DNA of 64,000 nt from contig NZ_JACIFP010000003.1 of assembly GCF_014197435.1 (NCBI RefSeq), positions 49,537-113,536 on the forward strand, in the 5' to 3' direction. This DNA is from Gordonia humi (lineage in GTDB: Bacteria; Actinomycetota; Actinomycetes; Mycobacteriales; Mycobacteriaceae). Shown here piece by piece: positions 7,504-15,620 of this stretch. Position 1 is the stretch's first letter; every line of letters starts with the position of its first letter. The position numbers and the translations under genes are program-made. The notes beneath the pieces were generated by a model. It worked only from the letters and a program-made list of their open reading frames with translations. It did no database searches and was not told where the DNA came from.

Positions 7504-8832
7504 TTGGCGGACTGGTCTCAGGGTAGCGCGCACCCTGATGCTGTTTCAACCGTAGCCACATATTTGCGTGGCGGCGTGTCGTCGACGGCGCGCTCGACCC
7601 TTGTGGTCGACGTCGACACCACCACTCCCCTACCCCGCCCTATGCCGGTGTCGGGGCCTCGCTCGGCTGCCCTCTACGCGCGTGCGTGCGGCACCCGCCT
7701 CTACCGCGGGTCCTCGCCGCTCCTCCGCCGCCGCGGGCAGATACGCACCGGGCCGTACCTGCTGCGCTCACTCGGCATCCACCGACCCTCGACGCTCGCA
7801 CTCCCCCCAGACGCACACCAAGGCATCGCGTGCTGGACCACCGACATCGACTGGCTCATGAAAGCCGACATCGCCTACCAACTCCACTACCGGACCGTCC
7901 GTCCCCTGGTCTGCGACGTCCACGGCCGCGGCGGCGTCAGCCGCAAAGCCTTCCGCGCCGTCTGCGCAGCCCGCGCACACTTCGCCGACTGGACCAACGG
8001 ACGAGGCAGCCGCCCAGCGGTCGCCACCCTCCAGGCCATCACCGGACTATCCAAAGCCGTCATCCAACGCGCTACCCGCCTCATGCGAGCCCTCGGCCTA
8101 GCCACCGAAATCATGCGCGGCCGCCAACGCACCTACCGCGAACGCATGGCCTCCTGGCGCGTCCGCGACAAAGGTCGCGGATGGGCGTCAGTGTGGGCGC
8201 TGCACCCGCCCCGTAATCCACAGGTCAACCAGCTCAAAGAACGCCTCGATCCCCGCCCGAACAAGTCGGTGACACCCCATCCCCGAAGGGGTCCCTTTAG
8301 GGCCCTATCTCACGAAAGATTTCACTCACTAGAGCACGACACAGGCTCCGCCTGTGAAGAAAAGCGCCGCGCTCCGCGCGACAGCACCGACGAAAGGGCT
8401 GGGTCGAAGCGGAAACATCGTGCAGTCGATCCACAAGCGGTCAAACTCGCCGCTCACTGGCTCTCAGACCCACAAACACCGCGCTGGGCACACCGACACT
8501 CGGCCAAAGGCTGGGCACCACTGCTGACCGCACCAGCAGCCCACAACTGGGTATCAGCCGACATCAACCAACTCATCCGCGACTACCGAGGCATCACCGG
8601 ACACTGGATCGCCACCGACCCACACCACCCCATCAAACTCCTCGCCGGCATCCTCAAATGGCACGGTAAGGACAACCTCGACGACCGACCCGCAGCCGCC
8701 ATCCTCGCCCAAGAGACTGAGGCCCAGGCTCGGCGCACATTGATCGCAGGATGCCGACGATGCAGCGAGTACGGCTGGATCATCGATGATTCTGGACTTG
8801 AAGCCGAGCCTGTCGTCCGATGCAGTCACTAA
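7504..8832 (+). CDS. Plasmid replication initiator protein
   Basis: 442 residues. The chosen start is TTG 7504 with AAGGGA a few bases upstream. The middle (about residues 160-200: RPAVATLQAITGLSKAVIQR then RLMRALGLATE) is a helix-turn-helix of the sort seen in actinobacterial Rep proteins. The C-terminal half has Trp-rich repeats (HWLSDPQTPRWAHRHSAKGW) and a CRRCSEYGWI segment typical of the end of these initiators. It is followed by a repeat-rich AT-rich gap and then parA/parB, the standard rep-par order on Gordonia/Rhodococcus-type plasmids. It would bind the origin and start replication. Family assignment rests on pattern and context; the exact Rep class cannot be named without a search. 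Confidence 0.75.
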   Translation: MADWSQGSAHPDAVSTVATYLRGGVSSTARSTLVVDVDTTTPLPRPMPVSGPRSAALYARACGTRLYRGSSPLLRRRGQIRTGPYLLRSLGIHRPSTLALPPDAHQGIACWTTDIDWLMKADIAYQLHYRTVRPLVCDVHGRGGVSRKAFRAVCAARAHFADWTNGRGSRPAVATLQAITGLSKAVIQRATRLMRALGLATEIMRGRQRTYRERMASWRVRDKGRGWASVWALHPPRNPQVNQLKERLDPRPNKSVTPHPRRGPFRALSHERFHSLEHDTGSACEEKRRAPRDSTDERAGSKRKHRAVDPQAVKLAAHWLSDPQTPRWAHRHSAKGWAPLLTAPAAHNWVSADINQLIRDYRGITGHWIATDPHHPIKLLAGILKWHGKDNLDDRPAAAILAQETEAQARRTLIAGCRRCSEYGWIIDDSGLEAEPVVRCSH

Positions 8833-8834
8833 CT

Positions 8835-8920
8835 TAGCTGTACTATCTTAGCTAGCTAACCTAGCTATTGTGCCCCGACTCACTCGGCTGCCTGGGAAAA
8901 TGAATATAGCTAGCGTAGCT
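8835..8920. repeat. TAGCT repeat cluster between rep and parA (candidate centromere)
   Basis: Six TAGCT units at 8835, 8849, 8853, 8862, 8907 and 8916, some merged into TAGCTAGCT, in the AT-rich gap (8833-9027) before parA. Two more TAGCT copies sit at 10134 and 10143, at the end of the parB-like gene. Short iterated motifs flanking a ParA/RHH-ParB pair are typical of type Ib partition sites; they could also be origin iterons. Confidence 0.6.
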
Positions 8921-9027
8921 AGCACACCTATTATTGCATCTGTACCTAGGTACGCTAGAGTGTCTGCCATAGCCCGTCGAGCGAGCCTCGATTGAGTAGC
9001 GATTCAAACTAGAAGGAGGCATCGGTA

Positions 9028-9804
9028 ATGCAGCCACGCAAGATTGCTTTTGCAAACCAAAAGGGAGGCGTCGGTAAAACCGCGACGACCTTAGGGCTTG
9101 CGTCCGCTGCTGCAGCCCAAGGTATTGACGTGCTGGTCGTGGATGCCGACCCCCAGGGAAACAGCACCAACGGACTGTCCGCGAGCCTCGAGGAGGGACA
9201 GTTGACGACTTTCGACCTCATGAACTCAACCCAAACGGGAAGAGCTGCCGAGGCTATCGTGGCAACCGAGTGGGATCACGTTGACCTGATCCCGACTGAT
9301 TCCCAGCTCGCAAATATCGAGTCGGACGGGTCAAACGACCTGATTTTCCGCCTTGACATCGCGTTCGAAGGGGTGGACCTGAGCAGCTACGGACTCGTTC
9401 TATTTGACTGCCCACCCTCGCTGGGCAAGATTCTATTCTCAGTCCTCTGTGCTGCCGACGGCGTTGTCGCGGTGACAGAGCCGACCATCGACGCCGTCGA
9501 CGGCGTTGTGAAGCTGTCAGAGACAATCGAGTTAGTTCGCCGACGGCCGAACCCGAGCCTCGCGTTCGACAAGATCGTCGTCAGCCGAAAGCGGGGGACA
9601 GGTGAGCACTCGTTCCGTGAGGGCGAGCTTCGCTCCGAGTTTGGCGATCTCGTCGCCAGGACGGTCATCCCGGACCTCGCCGCACGCCAGGACGCGCATA
9701 GCGCCCGAACGCCGATACACAAGCACAAAGGAGGGAAGTCGCTCCGCCTTCAAGTCGCGTACGACGATCTCCTCCAGGAACTTCGACAGGAGGTCTCAGC
9801 ATGA
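9028..9804 (+). CDS. parA: ParA-family partition ATPase
   Basis: 258 residues from ATG 9028 with AGAAGGAGG. The deviant Walker A motif KGGVGKT is at residues 9-15 (FANQKGGVGKTATTLGLA), Walker A' VVDADPQGNST follows, and Walker B is LVLFDCPPSLG. There is no N-terminal helix-turn-helix extension, so it is the short, type Ib kind that relies on a small DNA-binding partner. It forms ATP-dependent patches on the nucleoid that move the plasmid. Its stop overlaps the start of the parB-like gene by ATGA, so the pair is co-translated. The TAGCT cluster upstream is the probable operator/centromere. Confidence 0.93.
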   Translation: MQPRKIAFANQKGGVGKTATTLGLASAAAAQGIDVLVVDADPQGNSTNGLSASLEEGQLTTFDLMNSTQTGRAAEAIVATEWDHVDLIPTDSQLANIESDGSNDLIFRLDIAFEGVDLSSYGLVLFDCPPSLGKILFSVLCAADGVVAVTEPTIDAVDGVVKLSETIELVRRRPNPSLAFDKIVVSRKRGTGEHSFREGELRSEFGDLVARTVIPDLAARQDAHSARTPIHKHKGGKSLRLQVAYDDLLQELRQEVSA

Positions 9805-10136
9805 CCGTCGAACGCAAGCCTGCAATTTCGCGCATCACCAAGCATCCAGCAGAGGATCTTCCTGAACGCCCTGGCGCCGAACCCGCACGTAGCGCTCCTG
9901 GGCATCAAGAGCCGATGCGCCCGTACTCAACTGCCGAGGTCCCGTCGGACGGCGGGGGAGAGGTAGAGCGGTTCAGCGATCAGCTCAACACCAAGATGCG
10001 GCCGAGTACCAGGCGTGCTCTAGGGGAAGCCATCATCGTTCACGAGTACCGCAGCGGATCGAAAGCCAGCATCCAATCAGTGATCGATGCGGCGATCCTC
10101 GAATACATCGACAAACACGACCTCAAGCGTGGCTAG
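9801..10136 (+). CDS. Small ParB-like, ribbon-helix-helix partition protein
   Basis: 111 residues starting at the ATGA overlap with parA. The first half is Pro/Glu-rich and likely disordered, as in centromere-binding proteins whose N-terminus stimulates the ParA ATPase. The C-terminal half (LNTKMRPSTRRALGEAI, SIQSVIDAAILEYIDKHDL) has the strand-helix-helix layout of an RHH DNA-binding domain. With ParA and the flanking TAGCT repeats it forms a type Ib partition system. The TAG stop is itself part of a TAGCT repeat at 10134. Confidence 0.8.
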   Translation: MTVERKPAISRITKHPAEDLPERPGAEPARSAPGHQEPMRPYSTAEVPSDGGGEVERFSDQLNTKMRPSTRRALGEAIIVHEYRSGSKASIQSVIDAAILEYIDKHDLKRG

Positions 10137-10242
10137 CTTCCCTAGCTACCCTTGGTATGTTCAGTCCACTTAGGTATAGAACTGCGCTAACGCGGCGCTC
10201 GCGTACCTGACTAATCGAATGGGTGTTCGATACAGTGTGTAG

Positions 10243-10629
10243 GTGAATGAGAAGCAAGGTGGTGGCCCGGTCCGTGGCATCTCGTCGCAGACCGGGCCAC
10301 CGCTTCGTTTGCAGTGGGAGACCGGAAGCAGGGTCATCCATCTCTACGATCCGCCGGAGCCGGTATCGATCTCCATGCGCTCGATCGACCCTGTTATCGG
10401 ACAGCCAGGCTACAGCTCCTCGCCCACGCATCCGAGTCTGCGCGTGCGTGCCGCCGGTATCCGCGTCGAACCGGCCGTGGACGGGTACTTACTTACGGCA
10501 GTGCGACCTTCAGACGGCCAGTGGAGGGCGATAGTGCACATCGAACTACGCAGCGCGAACGGCCGAACCGGGATACAAGTCCCGGTGTGGGTACAGCCAG
10601 AAGCTGTCCGCAGAAAGGAAGATCTGTGA
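10243..10629 (+). CDS. Hypothetical plasmid protein
   Basis: 128 residues from GTG 10243; I do not recognise a family. The centre and C-terminus read like a beta-rich domain (SLRVRAAGIRVEPAVDGYL, then WRAIVHIELRSANGRTGIQ, then VPVWV). Its stop overlaps the GTG of the next gene (GTGA), so they form a two-gene unit downstream of parAB. Base composition matches the backbone. No signal peptide or membrane span. Confidence 0.6.
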   Translation: MNEKQGGGPVRGISSQTGPPLRLQWETGSRVIHLYDPPEPVSISMRSIDPVIGQPGYSSSPTHPSLRVRAAGIRVEPAVDGYLLTAVRPSDGQWRAIVHIELRSANGRTGIQVPVWVQPEAVRRKEDL

Positions 10630-10838
10630 CCGAAGATGTAGAGACAGCAGGTGGGGGAGTGATCGACCGCAAGTCCAACCGCGGCCGCCGACGGCGCCCG
10701 GTGTCGAACTGCATCGCGATCGTGCGACCGCCCGGCGGCCCGACCGCGATTAGGGTGGTCGTCAGCGACGAGCTCGGCCAGGCGCAGTGGTTCCCGATCA
10801 CGTCACAGTTCTCGACCACAGAGAACGAAGGGGGCTGA
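10626..10838 (+). CDS. Hypothetical protein, C-terminus supplied by IS copy B
   Basis: 70 residues from a GTG that overlaps the previous stop. A basic stretch (DRKSNRGRRRRPVS) is followed by a beta-strand-like segment (CIAIVRPPGGPTAIRVVVSD). The last codons and the TGA stop lie inside the left end of the IS3 element that starts at 10831, so the native gene may have been longer and is probably truncated. Function unknown. Confidence 0.5.
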   Translation: MTEDVETAGGGVIDRKSNRGRRRRPVSNCIAIVRPPGGPTAIRVVVSDELGQAQWFPITSQFSTTENEGG

Positions 10839-10862
10839 TGCACGGTTAGGTGACACGGTTAG

Positions 10863-11723
10863 TCACGCGGCCTGAGGGGCCTCGTGGTTGATGATTGTCT
10901 CGAATTCGATGGGGGTCAATCTGCCGAGGCGGTCTTGTCGTCTGCGGCGGTGGTAGGTGCGTTCGATCCAGTGCACGATGGCGGCCCGGAGCTCGTCTCT
11001 GGTGGCCCAGGATCGGCGGTCGAGGACGTTGTTCTGTAGCAGTGAAAAGAAGCTCTCCATGGCCGCGTTGTCCCCGGCAGCGCCGACCCTTCCCATCGAC
11101 CCGAGCATGCCGTGCCGGGTGATAGCCTTCTGCATCTTCTTCGAGCGAAATTGAGATCCTCTATCGCTGTGTAGGACGCAGCCTGTGACGTCGCCCCGCC
11201 TGGCGACGGCGCTGTTCAGTGCGGCCACGGCCAGGCAGGACTTCATCCTGGAGTCGATCGAATACCCGACGATGCGGCCCGAATAGACGTCCTTGATCGC
11301 GCACAGGTACAGCTTTCCCGCCGCCGTCCAGTGCTCGGTGATGTCGGTGAGCCACAGCTCGTTCGGGCCCACGGCGGCGAAGTCTCGCTCGACGAGATCG
11401 TCGTGCACGGGTGGGCCGGCCTTGCGATGCTTGCCGCGGCCCTTCTTGCTGATGGCACTGGTCCAGCCACCGGTTGAGCAGATTCGCCAGGCGGTGCGCC
11501 GGCACATCTTCTCGCCCGCGGTCTCAGCTTCATCGGCCAGGTAGCGGTAGCCGAATTCCGGATCCTCTCGGTGCGCGTCGAACAGGGCGTTGGCCCGGTA
11601 CGCCTCGGCGAGTTCGGCATCGGTGACCGGGTTCTTGAGCCATCGGTAGTAGGGCTGACGAGCGATCTTGAGTACCCGGCACGCCACCGTGACGGGGATG
11701 CCGTCAGCGGCGAGCTCGCTCAC
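10863..11723 (-). CDS. IS3-family transposase OrfB, copy B
   Basis: 287 residues, same product as the copy at 6035 with the DDE residues intact; overlaps orfA by four bases. Confidence 0.92.
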   Translation of the reverse strand: MSELAADGIPVTVACRVLKIARQPYYRWLKNPVTDAELAEAYRANALFDAHREDPEFGYRYLADEAETAGEKMCRRTAWRICSTGGWTSAISKKGRGKHRKAGPPVHDDLVERDFAAVGPNELWLTDITEHWTAAGKLYLCAIKDVYSGRIVGYSIDSRMKSCLAVAALNSAVARRGDVTGCVLHSDRGSQFRSKKMQKAITRHGMLGSMGRVGAAGDNAAMESFFSLLQNNVLDRRSWATRDELRAAIVHWIERTYHRRRRQDRLGRLTPIEFETIINHEAPQAA

Positions 11724-12028
11724 GAGCGGGTACCACCTTTTCCCGGCAGATTCGCCTGGGACAGGTAGGCAGCAGCGCGGCGCAGGACCTCGTTCTCCTG
11801 CTCCAGCAGTCGCACACGCCGCTTGGCCTCCCGGAGCTCCTGGGATGCCGCGGCGGTCGTGCCGGGCTTGATCCCGGCCTCCACGTCGGCCTTGCGAATC
11901 CACTTCTGCAACGTCATGGGATGGATACCGAAGTCGGCGGCGATCTGCTCGAGCGTCACACCGTCTTCACGATTCTGAGCGACGCGAACAACGTCGTCGC
12001 GGAACTCCTGGGGATAGGGCTTGGGCAC
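11720..12028 (-). CDS. IS3-family transposase OrfA, copy B
   Basis: GTG start at 12028, 103 residues, same product as the copy at 5730, with the same HTH and zipper-like helix; no lesion seen. Confidence 0.92.
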   Translation of the reverse strand: MPKPYPQEFRDDVVRVAQNREDGVTLEQIAADFGIHPMTLQKWIRKADVEAGIKPGTTAAASQELREAKRRVRLLEQENEVLRRAAAYLSQANLPGKGGTRS

Positions 12029-12220
12029 AACAACATCCTTCCAGGCCGCCCCGGCAGGGCAAGCCAGATCAGATGTCACCAACTCGTGCACCAGCCCCGA
12101 TCGAACGAGTGTCCGCTAATCCTGACATTTGATGGACTAGTGCTCGCCGATCCGGTCCTCCTGGGAGTGGCGCCCAGTCCACGCTGAGCGCTAACTCGCT
12201 TGGTTGCTGTGCGACCTCTA

Positions 12221-13195
12221 GGGCGTGTCTCCTAAGTGTGGGGGTGCTTGGCGGGCATGCTGTTTCGGTGGCGATGACGTCTTCGAGGTATCAGGTCTTC
12301 ACCGATGAGCAGTGGGCGCGGATCGAACCACTGTTGCCGTCGAATGTGGGTAGAGCAGCGCGGCCGTTTGGTGATCATCGGCGAGTGGTCGAGGGCATTG
12401 CCTATCGGTACCGGACGGGTATTCCGTGGCGGGACTTGCCTCGTGAGGTGTTCGGGCCGTGGCAGACGGTGTGGAAGCGGCATCGCCGCTACGCCCAGGA
12501 CGGTACGTGGGACCGTGTGTTGGCACACGTGCTCGCCGAGGCTGATGCGGCTGGGCGGATCGACTGGAACCTGTCAGTGGATGCGACGATCGCGCGTGCG
12601 CATCAGCATGCGACAAACACCCCGCGCCCGGATCAGGACACAGGGGGCAGCATCGAATCACAAGAACCTCGCCCTTGACGGAGGTGAACCCGCAGGTCAC
12701 GGGATCGGTAGGTCGCGGGGCGGGTTGACCACGAAAATTCATCGCGCCGTGGACGGCCGGGGACGACCGTTGGTGAACATCGTGACCGGTGGTCAACGTA
12801 ACGACGGGGCGATGCTCGCCGAGGTCCTCGCCGATATCTACGTTCCGCGGATCGGTGCCGGTCGGCCGCGGACTCGCCCGGACGCGGTCCTGGCTGATAA
12901 GGCTTATGCGACTGGCGTCAACCGGACCATCCTGCGAGGCAAGCAGATCGCAGTGGTGATCCCGGAGAAGTCCACCCAGGTCAACTCTCGCAAGAAACGC
13001 GGCCGCAATGGTGGCCGTCCACCGTCGTTCGACGCCGAACGCTACAAGGACCGAAATGTTGTCGAGCGCTCCTTCGCCTGGTCCAAGCAATGGCGGGGAC
13101 TGGCCACCCGCTACGACAAACTCGCGATCACCTACCGCGCCGGCGTCACTTTGAACGCCATCCTCAACTGGCTACAGCATTTGGGAGACACGCCC
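12221..13195 (+). mobile_element. IS5-family (IS427-type) element
   Basis: Terminal repeats GGGCGTGTCTCC at 12221 and GGAGACACGCCC ending at 13195, flanked by a TA (CTAG context) on both sides, the usual target for this group. It carries two overlapping transposase frames. A 122-bp stretch with no gene separates it from IS copy B. Confidence 0.9.
12274..12678 (+). CDS. IS5-family transposase, first frame
   Basis: About 134 residues from ATG 12274 (YQVFTDEQWARIEPLLPS at the start). It contains the DUF4096-type N-terminal domain (GDHRRVVEGIAYRYRTGIPW RDLP) and the first catalytic Asp in LSVDATIARAHQH. In this group the full transposase is made by a programmed frameshift into the second frame; the likely shift region is 12630-12680, near a GGGGG run. 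Confidence 0.88.
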   Translation: MTSSRYQVFTDEQWARIEPLLPSNVGRAARPFGDHRRVVEGIAYRYRTGIPWRDLPREVFGPWQTVWKRHRRYAQDGTWDRVLAHVLAEADAAGRIDWNLSVDATIARAHQHATNTPRPDQDTGGSIESQEPRP

Positions 13196-13198
13196 TAG
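12608..13198 (+). CDS. IS5-family transposase, second frame
   Basis: C-terminal DDE half: GGLTTKIHRAVDGRGRPL, Asp in VLADKAYATG, and Glu in NVVERSFAWSKQWRGLATRY. The first ATG in this frame is at 12608, but expression is probably as a fusion with the first frame. The TAG stop is completed by the flanking target duplication, not by the element itself. Confidence 0.88.
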   Translation: MRQTPRARIRTQGAASNHKNLALDGGEPAGHGIGRSRGGLTTKIHRAVDGRGRPLVNIVTGGQRNDGAMLAEVLADIYVPRIGAGRPRTRPDAVLADKAYATGVNRTILRGKQIAVVIPEKSTQVNSRKKRGRNGGRPPSFDAERYKDRNVVERSFAWSKQWRGLATRYDKLAITYRAGVTLNAILNWLQHLGDTP

Positions 13199-13238
13199 CT
13201 GCGGGATGCGAACGGGTGACTGATCACCGACCGGAATC

Positions 13239-13925
13239 TTACGATTCGGGCACCGCTGCCGTGATGAAGTAGTCTGCTGCGGACATAATGTGTTGCCGCA
13301 CAGTGTGCTCGACCCTGTCTGCATCCTTGGCGCGTAACGCATCGAGAATTGCGCGGTGGTCGTCCAGGCGCTTCATCATGGTGGTTTGGTCGTGCTGAAC
13401 GATCTCGTTGACTGCTCGCCATCGTCGGGATGGTCCGAACGCGGTGACATTGGCGGCCAGCGCGGTGATGATTTCGTTGCCGCTTGCATCTTGCAGCTTC
13501 TGATCGAACTCACTTGCGAGCCGCAATACCTCCCGTGTTTCTCCTGCCGTTGCGGCCTTCTCCATTCGGTCGACAACCTGCTGAAGGTGGTCGACCTCCG
13601 AGTCTGAGATCTTCGTGGTTGCGAATCGGGCGGCGATCGCCCGCAGGCATGCTTCGGTGTATGCGAGTTCATGAAGGGTCTCGGTCGTCGGTTGTGAGAC
13701 CCGCACGGTTCGCGGGCCTGTGCGCTCGATGAGGCGTTCCTGTTCAAGGCGCCGTATAGCTTCTCGTACGGGGGTTGGGCTCACGCCCAGGCTGCTGGCG
13801 AGCGCGCGCTCGGTGATGCGCTCGCCTGGCAGGAGGCGGCCGAGTTCGATGCTGTCGCGTAGAGCTTGGTACGTGCGTTCGGCCAGTGTTGATCCCGCCT
13901 GAACAGCAGCAAGTTTTCCGGCCAC
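13239..13925 (-). CDS. GntR-family (FCD) transcriptional regulator
   Basis: 228 residues from GTG 13925 (AAGGA just upstream). The winged helix lies at about residues 15-78 (LRDSIELGRLLPGERITERA, SLGVSPTPVREAIRRLEQER). A helical FCD effector domain occupies about 85-215, with metal-binding type residues (FDQKL, DDHRAILDA, VRQHI). Such proteins usually repress a neighbouring catabolic operon until a carboxylic acid binds. It is divergent from the CitMHS transporter at 14154. Three copies of TTTGCTATAGCA-like sequence lie in its own leader, in the shared region and before the next gene, making these genes its likely regulon. Confidence 0.93.
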   Translation of the reverse strand: MAGKLAAVQAGSTLAERTYQALRDSIELGRLLPGERITERALASSLGVSPTPVREAIRRLEQERLIERTGPRTVRVSQPTTETLHELAYTEACLRAIAARFATTKISDSEVDHLQQVVDRMEKAATAGETREVLRLASEFDQKLQDASGNEIITALAANVTAFGPSRRWRAVNEIVQHDQTTMMKRLDDHRAILDALRAKDADRVEHTVRQHIMSAADYFITAAVPES

Positions 13926-13950
13926 GTCATCCTTCCGATTGGCGAAGTCC

Positions 13951-13964
13951 CACTATAGCAAAAC
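13951..13964. promoter_or_regulatory. Candidate GntR operator 1
   Basis: CACTATAGCAAAAC on the plus strand, which reads TTTTGCTATAGTG on the minus strand, about 25 bases upstream of the GntR start. It matches the other two sites and would allow autoregulation. Confidence 0.6.
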
Positions 13965-14013
13965 GAAAATCGAAAGTACGGCTCTGAGCTGCACAGATGA
14001 AACTATGGAAGCG

Positions 14014-14026
14014 TTTGCTATTGCAT
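14014..14026. promoter_or_regulatory. Candidate GntR operator 2
   Basis: TTTGCTATTGCAT, one mismatch from the palindrome TGCTATAGCA, in the divergent region 128 bases upstream of the CitMHS gene. Confidence 0.6.
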
Positions 14027-14153
14027 AATTGGCCGTGGGTGTGGTGTGCTATCTGTCACCACGGCGGTCAGTTACCTCGCCGTCTCACGTTTCACTGTTA
14101 CGCGCCGTGTACCGGGTCTGACCCTGGTTCGGCGTACTTCCTGAGGAGGCGCG

Positions 14154-15494
14154 ATGGCCGTAGCCGGCTTCGCCATGATCGGTATCTTCATGGCCCTGGT
14201 CATGGGTAAGAAAGTCGTACCGATGGTGGCCTTTATTGTTGTGCCACTTACCTTCGCGGTAGCCATGGGGGCTGGCCCGGATGTCGGTGGATACGTCATC
14301 GAGAGCCTCCAAGATCTTGCGCCGGTCGTAGCGCTATTGACTTTCGCGATCTTGTATTTCTCCACCATGATCGATGCGGGTCTGTTCAACCCGCTGATCC
14401 GAAAAGTGTTGTCCGTCACGGGAGAAGATCCCCTACGGATTCTCCTGGGTACTGCAGTTCTGGCGCTTGTCGTGTCGCTGGACGGCGAAGGCACTTCGAC
14501 GATCCTGATCGTGGTGGGCGCGTTCCTGCCGTTATACAAGCGCCTGGGAATTCGCGTCGTTCACCTGGTATGCGTCCTCGCGCTGGCGATTATGTCGACG
14601 AACCTGACTCCATGGGGCGGCCCGGTCGCCAGAGTCGCCGTTGCACTCAAGCTTGACCCGCAAGAGCTCTTCATCACGATGATTCCGGCCATGCTGGTCA
14701 TGGCCGCCTGCACTATTGCGGTCGCGTTCGTGCTCGGTATGCGCGAACGGCGACGGCTCGAATGGTCGGCGTCGGATCGCCGCCACATCGTGCCGGCCGG
14801 TGGGCCTGGCACCCCTGCTGCTGGTGACCTGCATGGCGAGGTGGACCCTGCGCGACTACTCGGCAACGAGCAGACCATTCGACCACGCCTGATCTGGTTC
14901 AACGCCGCACTGACCATCGCCCTACTGGTCGCGCTCGTGACCGAACTGGCCGCGGCGCCGGTCCTGTTCATGGCCGCCTTCGCGATCGCCATCCTGGTCA
15001 ACTACCCGCGTCCGTCTCAGCAGAAGGAGCGTCTTGAGAAACACGCGCCGACTCTGTTGACCGTGGTCACCATGATCCTCGCAGCCGGCGTACTGACCGG
15101 CGTCCTCACCGGCACCGGCATGATCGACGCGATGGCAAACAGCCTGATCAACATCATTCCCTCGTCGCTCGATGGACACTTCGGCCCGGTGATGGCACTG
15201 CTTGCCCTCCCCGGACAGTTCTTCCTGAGCTCCGATGCCTACTACTTTGGAGTGGTGCCCATCCTCTCTGAGGTTGGGGTGCAGCACGGCCTCACCCCTC
15301 TCGAGTCTGCTTCCGCAGCACTTCTCGCCGGGCCTATCCACGCGTTGAGCCCGCTTGTTCCCGCACTTTTGCTAATCGCCGGACTCACCGGCCTCGACAT
15401 CGGGGAGATCGTGCGAAAGAACCTGAAATGGGCCCTCGCGGTCTCAGTCGTCGCGGCCGGCGCCGTCTTCGCGTTCGGGATCGTCCCACTGTGA
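14154..15494 (+). CDS. CitMHS-family citrate (tricarboxylate) transporter
   Basis: 446 residues with about 12 hydrophobic segments. It has the family signatures at the N-terminus (IGIFMALVMGKKVVPMVAF), the SLDGEGTSTILIV segment (about residue 104), STNLTPWGGP (about residue 143), and a C-terminal half-repeat with SSDAYYFGVVPIL. CitMHS proteins import metal-citrate complexes with protons; other tricarboxylates are possible. The ATG at 14154 follows GAGGCGCG. It is the first gene of a cluster with the DUF1446 and DUF4387 genes and is probably repressed by the divergent GntR protein. Confidence 0.9.
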   Translation: MAVAGFAMIGIFMALVMGKKVVPMVAFIVVPLTFAVAMGAGPDVGGYVIESLQDLAPVVALLTFAILYFSTMIDAGLFNPLIRKVLSVTGEDPLRILLGTAVLALVVSLDGEGTSTILIVVGAFLPLYKRLGIRVVHLVCVLALAIMSTNLTPWGGPVARVAVALKLDPQELFITMIPAMLVMAACTIAVAFVLGMRERRRLEWSASDRRHIVPAGGPGTPAAGDLHGEVDPARLLGNEQTIRPRLIWFNAALTIALLVALVTELAAAPVLFMAAFAIAILVNYPRPSQQKERLEKHAPTLLTVVTMILAAGVLTGVLTGTGMIDAMANSLINIIPSSLDGHFGPVMALLALPGQFFLSSDAYYFGVVPILSEVGVQHGLTPLESASAALLAGPIHALSPLVPALLLIAGLTGLDIGEIVRKNLKWALAVSVVAAGAVFAFGIVPL

Positions 15495-15508
15495 CAGTCT
15501 AACCCGAC

Positions 15509-15521
15509 TTTGCTATAGCAG
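15509..15521. promoter_or_regulatory. Candidate GntR operator 3
   Basis: TTTGCTATAGCAG, containing the perfect palindrome TGCTATAGCA, in the gap between the CitMHS gene and the AtuA-like gene. It implies a second regulated promoter for the DUF1446/DUF4387 pair. Confidence 0.65.
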
Positions 15522-15620
15522 AGTGTTGTACTGTTCATTCCGAGTCCCGGAGACATCTTCTTCGGGTAGCCGCTGCCGGCAACGTGGTAGTTGGCCCTTA
15601 TTCGAGAGGCGTTCATTCTC

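Larger units (their letters stand above)
10831..12098 (-). mobile_element. IS3-family element, copy B (reversed)
   Basis: Same 1268-bp element as at 5660, in the opposite orientation. Unlike copies A and C its flanks do not match (AAG on the left, GAT on the right), so this copy probably took part in a deletion or inter-copy recombination after insertion. Together with copy A it brackets the rep-par block in inverted orientation. Confidence 0.93.

Noticed and set aside
5660..12098. Inversion of the rep-par block by recombination between IS copies A and B
   Set aside because: Copy A has matching GTC on both sides and restores the coupling-protein frame, so the present orientation is the one A inserted into; a past inversion would have mixed the flanks.
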